From the NCBI GenBank assembly GCA_963921425.1, contig OY992839.1, positions 7,605,409-7,669,408 on the forward strand: 64,000 nucleotides of DNA. The letters run 5' to 3'. This stretch comes from Dryas octopetala. Lineage: Eukaryota; Streptophyta; Magnoliopsida; Rosales; Rosaceae. Shown here piece by piece: positions 57,311-64,000 of this stretch. The first letter of the stretch is position 1, and each line of letters starts with the position of its first letter. The position numbers were made by a program, and so were the translations under genes. The notes below the pieces were generated by a model. The model worked only from the letters and a program-made list of their open reading frames with translations. It had not been told where the DNA came from and did no database searches.

Positions 57311-57737
57311 GAATAATACTTGGGTCACTTTTAGGTACCTTAAGGTCACCTCATTTTTTTAAATTTTAATTTTGGCAGTATTAGTGTATGATCAGAACCG
57401 TTCAATTTTTAGATAATATATTAAAGATTATTTTTGCAAAAAATCAAATCAATCGAAAATCGTTTAATTATATAACTGTTGTTAATTAAAGAAAAAAAAT
57501 AAATGATTTTCAATTAAATAGTGATTTTTTTACTAAATTGTTGATTTTTTTTATTTAATCGACAACAGTTATATAACCAAACGATTTCCGATTGAGTTAA
57601 TTTTTTATAGAGAAGATCTATAATAGGTGATCTAAAAAATGAACGATTTCGATTATACACCCGCATTGCCGAAATCATAATTTGGGGGGGATAGAGTGAC
57701 CTTGAGGTACCCCCAATAGGTGACTCAAGTATTGTTC
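57311..57737. mobile_element. MULE-type MITE, 427 bp, 9-bp TSD
   Basis: Ends GAATAATACTTGGGTCAC and the complement of the right end, GAACAATACTTGAGTCAC. Perfect 9-bp flanks TAATTCAAA (57302-57310 and 57738-57746). Internal arms repeat GAACCGTTCAATTTTTAG-like and TTTTTTGCAAAAAATC-like blocks in inverted orientation. It sits about 200 bp upstream of the intact PLC-like gene's start codon, in its promoter. Confidence 0.9.
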
Positions 57738-57746
57738 TAATTCAAA

Positions 57747-58692
57747 TTGATCTTTCTTTTATGGGTGGATAATTAAAGGTCTGTTTAAATTGATGATTGA
57801 GTTGTAAATCTGTTTTTTGTAAACGAAAAATTATGACAGTTAAATTTGATCGCTTGACTTAAACTGTTAAACATCAAGCAAATATAACAAGATTTGTTTG
57901 ATTTAGAATTTTTGTAACCTCTGCTTAGACTAATTGCAGTCCATGTATGATTAGGAACAGCAATCACCACAAGCAATCAACGATTTTAAATGACAAAAGA
58001 ACGGGGCATAGGATATAGAGGAGGAGTCTTGGACTCTTGGCTGTAGTTAATGGGAGGTCGACCTACCCCAAGCATGTAGCTCTCTTGATTCTTTCGGCGG
58101 CCTTGGAACAACCAGTGTTGTCTTGATTGGGAATAAAGTGTCAAGTCAATTACGAAAAAACAATCACTTCAACAACATTGTGATGTATTGGGTTAATTAA
58201 GTCAAATATGTAAATGACTTATATTGAATAATGTGTAGCATGTATGACTATTCCATCTAATACAAATAAGTGAATTTGTTCTGAAATTATGAACAAATTT
58301 AAGTATTCATTTTAAAATTAAATTGCCAATAAGAGAAGACTTAAGATGCTTATAAGCATTTATACAAAACTATAATTTTTCAATATAAGGTAAAACACAC
58401 TCTGCATTCTCATAATACATATATATTTGATTACAAATATGTAAGATGTAATATGCTTATGTTTTTGTTATTCCTGATCCTAAAATTTAGTAAAAAAAAA
58501 TTTCCATGTAATTTATCATGAATAAAAGGAGAATTTTCCCGATTGTCTTAAAGTTTTTTGCTTGAAGCAGCTTCCTTCTCTGGAGAATTGAATGTGTTAT
58601 ATGACCCATCCCACCTAAGTTGCATGCTTTATATCTAGAAGACTTTATAACTTATAAGTTACAAATTCGACAAATTGTCCTCTTAAAGAGTA
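57747..58692. other. Intergenic, nothing recognised
   Basis: AT-rich; no gene or delimited repeat. Confidence 0.4.
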
Positions 58693-58700
58693 GTTTTACC

Positions 58701-59349
58701 TAGGGCTGGGTCGGGTTGACCGAAAAACCGAGGCCGAGCCCGAAACCGGCCCAACCGATACCGAAAAAAACCGTATCGAAATAAAACCGTACCGGAAGTT
58801 CGGTTTGACTACCGAACCGGGAGGTTCGGACTCGGTCCTGGTTCCTATATCCTTAAACCGTCGGTAAACCGAACCGAACCGAATATATTTAACAAATCAT
58901 TTACATAATTCATTTTTATACATTTCTAATACATTTCTTATACATTTCTAATAAATAATTTATAATTTTATATAATACATTTCTATAATTTATATAAAAC
59001 ATATATAAATTTATAAACCCCTATAATTTTAATTTATATGTTTTTTAATATATATAAACTAATTAAAAATACCCTAAATCATAATATTAATATATTATAC
59101 TAAATTAGTGAATGGAGTCAAGGCCCAAAAATGGCCCAAAATGTGGCCCAAAAATGGCCCAAAATGTGGCCCAAAACATGGCCCAACATGTGTTCGGTCT
59201 AGGCCCATAACCGAGCCGAGCCGACCGGATTCTTCGGTTTACCGGCTTTTCGGTCTCGGTCTCGGTTGCCGTGGAGGCTTACCGGAGGGGTTCGGTTCGG
59301 TCTTCGGTTTAGGGGTTTCGGTTCGGTTACCGATCCGAACCCACCCCTA
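58701..59349. mobile_element. hAT non-autonomous element, 649 bp, 8-bp TSD
   Basis: The left end TAGGGCTGGGTCGGGTT pairs with the right end complement TAGGGGTGGGTTCGGAT. Perfect 8-bp flanks GTTTTACC (58693-58700 and 59350-59357). Subterminal regions are filled with CGGTTT/AAACCG and GGTTCGG words; the centre is AT-rich. The 80-codon frame at 59108-59350 is a product of these repeats. Confidence 0.92.
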
Positions 59350-60180
59350 GTTTTACCCTAAGAAGCGATGGTGGTCCACATCCAGAAACCTACAAGTTGA
59401 GATTTTAAGAAGGCACTTATTGCATGAAAAACTAACTAAAAGCAGAAAATTAATGATTATTTGCATAAAAAAAAATGATTAAATTTGCAGCAAAAAAGAT
59501 ATAGAGGCCGAAGCCCAAAAAGAAAAGAAACTGCACAATCAACCTGGGCCTAGATAGGCATGCTTCACAATCATCCAGAAAAGACTGCACACTATCAGGG
59601 GAGACTAAAGCCCATGATAACCTAAGCACACCTTAAGGCCCATCTTGGCTAAGCAATTTGCAGAACAATTACACTCTGTAAACAAAAACTGAATTCTAAT
59701 AAGCGTTTGAGTTAGTTCAAGTGACCAAGGAGAATAATATAATGAGTTAAAAGATTAAGATAAGTCAAGATGTGGATTGCCTCAAACTGAACATAATAAA
59801 ATACATTGTAGGTAGTGAAATAATTCTTCAAATAATGTCTGAAAAATAGGGGCTGGTTCAGGTTATTAAACTACATTACTAACTGGATTCCAACTATGTG
59901 ATGTAGTGTATGTATTTTTTCATTTAAAAAAAGAAATCTTTAATTTTGAAGGGACTGTCTTTATATGCTACAGGACATCATTATTCATTTGTCTGTGGCA
60001 ACCCAGTACAGACAACATTCATCATAATTCATCACCAAGGCCCAACAGACCTAAGGTTGCCCATCCTTTGGTTTTGTGACTTTACAATTCAGTCACAGAC
60101 ATGCACCGAATATTCTATTAAAGTAAATAATAATAATAATAATAAAAAACCCATAACCAAAAGTTCAAAACAAATGTTGT

Positions 60181-60200
60181 GGGGTGGGTGGGTGGGTGGG
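60181..60200 (+). promoter_or_regulatory. G-quadruplex motif
   Basis: Five runs of three or more G separated by single T bases (GGGGTGGGTGGGTGGGTGGG), an ideal parallel G-quadruplex pattern, about 1.3 kb upstream of the kinase gene start. Function not known. Confidence 0.7.
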
Positions 60201-61420
60201 TCCCACATGAACCTCCTTGGTGTTCTCTAGCTGCCCCTTCTGCCTGAACTCCAAGGATGAAAGTCCCTCACATGCTGTCACTGAGATGAGATGATTGGAC
60301 ACATCAACACGGGCATCGTAGAATATTTCAATAAAGAAATGTATTTTCCAATTTTCATTCTATGTCAAATTTCAATCACAATCCATTATGATCCACATTG
60401 CAAGTGAATATTTGTTATCAATTATAAGGCACACAAATGTCTCATTTATAGTTTCTTTATGATACAATAGTTGCTGAAATTTTCAACAAAAACAAGAAGA
60501 AAAATGATATAAATCATTATTGTGATATCAGGGAAGGAATGAAAAGGATTAAAAAGGAGCAGCCTTTTTACAGTTTGTAGGAAAAAAGAAAAGGGAAGGA
60601 GAATTGTGCTGGAGTACAAATTACTTTTGCACTAAGTGCAGAATGTTCTTCAGTAACAAAGTTCTATGATGAAATGATTCAAGATAATGCAAAAGTAATC
60701 TCCTTTAGAAGTTTTTTTTTAATAAGAACCTTTTTTGTAGTTAAAAACTAGATGCATATCGCAGCTCATTCCTCATGCAAAAAAGGAATAATCATCTTTC
60801 TTTTACAAACAAGGGTTATTTTCTAAATTTTTAATAATGAATCATTTTCATTTTCAATTTATGAATGGAGTAATGAGATAAAATTAATCAAAACTACTTT
60901 TGGACTTACCACCCATCTCCATTATCCATCTACACATGCATAACCTTAAACAAAAATTGATACCACTAAGCCAAAGCCAAAAATATGAACTACAAAATGG
61001 AGAAAAAAGAAGAGCATTTTACATTTACATAAACTGGATTTTGTATCTATTTATTTCTGTTCCCTGAAGAGTGAAGACAATGAGTCAATGACCCCCACAG
61101 TCCCCAGTCCCCACTATCTATTTATTTCTGCTTTCAGAATTCAGACCAAAAAGATAATATTAATGCGCAATAAATTTGAAAGAAAAGAAATTATTAGTTC
61201 CGACTTCCGAAAACTCGAGGGAGAGGGTGGGTCCCATTCCAGACTTTAGTCCACTCCACAGTCAAACAAGACCCGCCCTCACTGGTTCTCTCTCTGGCTC
61301 TCTCTCTCTCTCTTCAGTCTCACACTCTTACACACAAATATATTCGCACTCGCAGCCTCCATTTTATTTCCCAAATGCACTTACATACTTACATGTCCTT
61401 GTTTCTTCGCGAACCCCACT

Positions 61421-61445
<25 letters not shown>
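61421..61445. repeat. CT microsatellite in the kinase gene leader
   Basis: About 12 TC units ending about 48 bp before the ATG at 61493, probably in the 5' UTR. Confidence 0.9.
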
Positions 61446-61452
<7 letters not shown>

Positions 61453-61492
61453 TCTCTCTCGGTGAGCTGAACTTTCCCTCTTTGTTTGGGCA

Positions 61493-64000
61493 ATGGTGGT
61501 GTGCGGACAGGGCTCCCTGCTGGGTCTTCTTGCATTTCTTGGAATGCAGCTACTACCTGCAATAATGGCAGGTTAGTCAATTTTCTGGGTCACTCTTGTT
61601 TCCTATACATCTGCTTTGGCTCAATGGCTCTTGTGTTTTGGTTTTGTTTTATTTTTAGTGCCTGAAGAGGTTGCGTTTATATTTACTTATTTATTATTAT
61701 TGCTTCCCTTTTCATTCTCATTGTATAGCTCATGTTTTGGGCACTTTCAGCAACCCATTTTGGGTTTATATGTAGTCATTCTGGAGATGGGTCTAAGAGA
61801 AAATTTCTAGTTCTCGACTTTGTTTTTTGGCTTTCCCTTTTTAAAGGAAAAATATTGTGCTGTGATTTTAATGGGGCATTTACAATATGTATCATTTTCT
61901 GGGGCTTCTGGGATTTACTAACTCATTCATTTGGTAGAGGTGCTCTGTGTGGATATATGTTATTGGCCATGGTGTGTTTTACTTTTGAGCTTACTTTTGC
62001 GTCTAAACTTGTATTTGTTTCTGTTTAGCTTAATGGGAATTTCAAATTGTTTTTTCTTCCACAAATTTTTGGTTTTCCTAAGGAGTTCATATCCAAAGTG
62101 GTTATACTGCAACGGGTTTCTGTAGTTTGAGTAATCCTTCTGTGTTCTGGTGAATTCCAACTGTTTCAGTATTATTATTGTCTCACATAAGTATCTTAGT
62201 TTTGTCTTTCATAAAAACATATATAACAAACAAAAAAAAAAAGGTTGCTGATCTTATCAAGAGTTGTATGTGCTTGCTTGGTGCTGCCTATACCAATATG
62301 ATGTGCACAATCAAGCATTGCATCAATGCAATACTCCTTGACAAGTGAAAGAAAATTTATTGGTGCCCTGTCAAGGTTTTCCAGCTTTATTACAATAGTA
62401 GTTAAATGAACTGTTTGGATAATCCAACAAAATGTATCTTCATTCATGGATAGAGTGCACGGCTGAGTCATAATTTATTTGGTAAGTGACAAATGTGCTT
62501 AATCCATCTTCTCTATGGGAAGCTTTTCTTTTCTTCTTTTTTGAAATATATAGAGCTACCAATCCTGGAATTGGTGATATTATTTGCTAATAAACAAACA
62601 CGTTTTGAAACCCTTGGGGTTAGCCCAAGTGGTGAGGGTGGGTGGGATAATGGGTTAGGATTAGGATAGGTCTAGGGTTTGTTTCCCTCCAATGTAACCC
62701 AAAAAAATAAAAAAATGCATGTTTTGAGATTCAACACTCAGATGTGCTGGACCTTGAATGAAGGAGTCTAAACAATTGTATGTTAATACATTGGATTGGA
62801 CATTGCCAACAAATGCATGATTTGGGTTATTTTTGTGCAGAATCTTATATCTCATTTCCAAGGCTGTTATATATATACGTAAATTTCATGCTGGACCATA
62901 ACTTCTACTTTTGCAGATTGCCCCTTAAATTTGAGTGGATCAAACGTGACTGTGGTAGCCTCTTTGTGCTCTAATAAAGATGACAGAGGAAAGTGTTGCC
63001 GCTATATAAATGCTTTCATTGCAGTTTCCATTGCTCAATATGCAAATGCAACAAGCAACTTAGGGGTTCCTTCAAATTTATCTGACATCTGCCTCCATTC
63101 CATCTCACAAACCTTAGAACTGTATGGAGTTCCCCGAAATGCAACAGCTTTCTGTGGGTTCGGGACAAAAATTCCAGTAAATTATGAGTGTAAGGGTCGA
63201 GCAACTGTCATGCAGATGCTGCAGTCTCCAAAATTCCCTGATGTCATGGAAAATTGCAAAGTACCACTTTCAGAGGAAAGTAATTGCAAGAAGTGTTTAA
63301 ATGCTGGCATTGTATATCTTCATCATCTATTAGGAACAGAAGATAATATAACATTGAGTACCTGTCGTGACGCAACTTTTGCAGCACTGGCAAGTCAAGT
63401 TGATGATGCTTCAGCTGTTGAAATTGCAAGCTGTTTCTTTCAAGTCCAGGGGCTAAACATCCTACCAGGTATGGATATTTTTCGCAGAGAATGAGAGTTT
63501 AGTTTGTATCAAACAGAATGTGACAAATACCTGGTGCTAGTTTTCCATTGTTTACTAAAACTGTGTTACCTTTTTATTTAGTATTCAATGTTTTTTTGGG
63601 CCAAAAAAGCAGTATTCACTGTTTTTTTTTTATTATAGAAAGCATCATTATGTTCTAATTTGTTTGTGGAAATCATTATGTTATGCTTCATGTGTTAACC
63701 ACAGCTTAATAATAATTTATTAATAATTTTCAGTCATTAGTATGAAAAAGGGACGTCATATTGGTAAAACTGGAATAGTATGAATTTGTGGATCCAGAGT
63801 TGGTGAGATACTGATAAGCCTCTTCAAATAGTGTGAACTCCTTTAACTATTGTCTCTGTCATTGATCTTTTTTCTTTGGTGGAAAGGCTGGTTGTTGGGA
63901 ACAGCTTTAATGTATCTGGAAACGTTTAAAGGGCAGGTTATTAGGATATTTAAGCCAATACATCATTTTTTCCTGAAACATATTGTAGAGAAGCGATCCT
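61493..64000 (+). CDS. SPARK-domain receptor-like protein kinase, N-terminal part (At1g49730/At3g19300 type)
   Basis: Partial gene running off the window. Exon 1 is 61493-61571 and exon 2 is 62917-63468, joined in phase 1 and giving about 210 residues. Exon 1 encodes a signal peptide ending LLPAIMA. Exon 2 encodes an extracellular Cys-rich domain starting DCPLNLSGSNVTVVASLCSN, with GKCCRYINAF, a YECKGRATVMQ block, NCKKCLNAGIVYLHHL and TCRDATFAALAS. These blocks match the SPARK domain found in receptor-like kinases such as At1g49730 and At3g19300. Members continue with a transmembrane helix and a cytoplasmic Ser/Thr kinase domain, which are not in this window. Exon 2 ends at a GTATGG donor. 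TTGTAG at 63983-63988 is a possible next acceptor, but too little follows to judge. Several N-glycosylation sequons are present (NLS, NVT, NAT, NIT). Ligand and pathway are unknown. Confidence 0.85.
62611..62715 (+). mobile_element. SINE in intron 1 of the kinase gene
   Basis: Box A TTAGCCCAAGTGG at 62620-62632 fits the polymerase III consensus. A box-B-like GGGTTTGTTTCCC follows near 62675-62687, then an A-rich tail (62700-62715). Flanks CACGTTTTGAAA / CATGTTTTGAGA are a diverged target duplication. Not a tRNA gene. Confidence 0.6.

Larger units (their letters stand above)
59358..61492. other. Intergenic and promoter of the receptor-like kinase gene
   Basis: No gene. Contains an (AAT)n run near 60126-60145, a G-quadruplex motif at 60181-60200, and a CT-rich leader at about 61285-61460 just upstream of the kinase gene's start. 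Confidence 0.4.

Noticed and set aside
62611..62715. Possible tRNA gene, and likewise 7833-7972
   Set aside because: Only internal promoter boxes and A-rich tails with flanking duplications are present; acceptor and anticodon stems do not form, so SINEs fit better.

Overview
The window is plant nuclear DNA from a eudicot. The genes have short exons and GT-AG introns, the intergenic DNA is very AT-rich, there are long (CT)n/(GA)n microsatellites, and the proteins match Arabidopsis families closely. A woody rosid is possible, but I cannot fix genus or species. No organellar, viral, bacterial or CRISPR sequence was seen. About 10% of the window is host coding sequence or its introns outside transposons; most of the rest is intergenic DNA built from nested DNA transposons.

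Layout. 0-11.7 kb is repeat-rich intergenic DNA: MITEs in (TA)n tracts, a 3.9 kb non-autonomous CACTA element, a SINE, a Mutator-like MITE, and three copies of one local segment carrying CATGCATG-type motifs. 11.94-14.93 kb (+) holds a three-exon bHLH transcription factor of the bHLH95/ZHOUPI type, with long CT tracts around and inside it. 15-21 kb is intergenic, with a hAT-like element, a 1 kb foldback element with a GC-rich hairpin, and an AAATTTCG-ended repeat. 21.3-22.6 kb (-) holds an intronless U-box/ARM E3 ligase of the PUB25/26 type. 23-35 kb is intergenic, with several well-delimited MITEs and a hAT element.

35.2-57.1 kb (-) contains two tandem genes for secreted PI-PLC X-domain proteins. 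The upstream copy (52.2-57.1 kb) is intact over nine exons. The downstream copy (35.2-50.7 kb) keeps an open reading frame in every recognisable exon. It is split by a 12.9 kb CACTA element that landed exactly on a splice donor: the 3-bp target-site duplication GTA is the first three bases of the intron, so the inferred empty site reads CAAT|GTAAGT. The element carries a spliced gene of the plant Ptta/En/Spm transposase family (Transposase_24) with one in-frame stop, and at least three later insertions, including a 1.6 kb hAT element with a perfect 8-bp duplication.

57.3-61.4 kb holds a MITE, another hAT element and a promoter-like region with a G-quadruplex motif. 61.5 kb to the end (+) holds the first two exons of a SPARK-domain receptor-like kinase (At1g49730/At3g19300 type); its kinase domain lies outside the window.

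The host genes are not functionally linked. The main interest is in the transposon structure: the splice-donor insertion, the nesting order, and an internal sequence module shared by foldback elements with quite different ends. All exon limits were read by eye from splice signals and frame; none has transcript support here.
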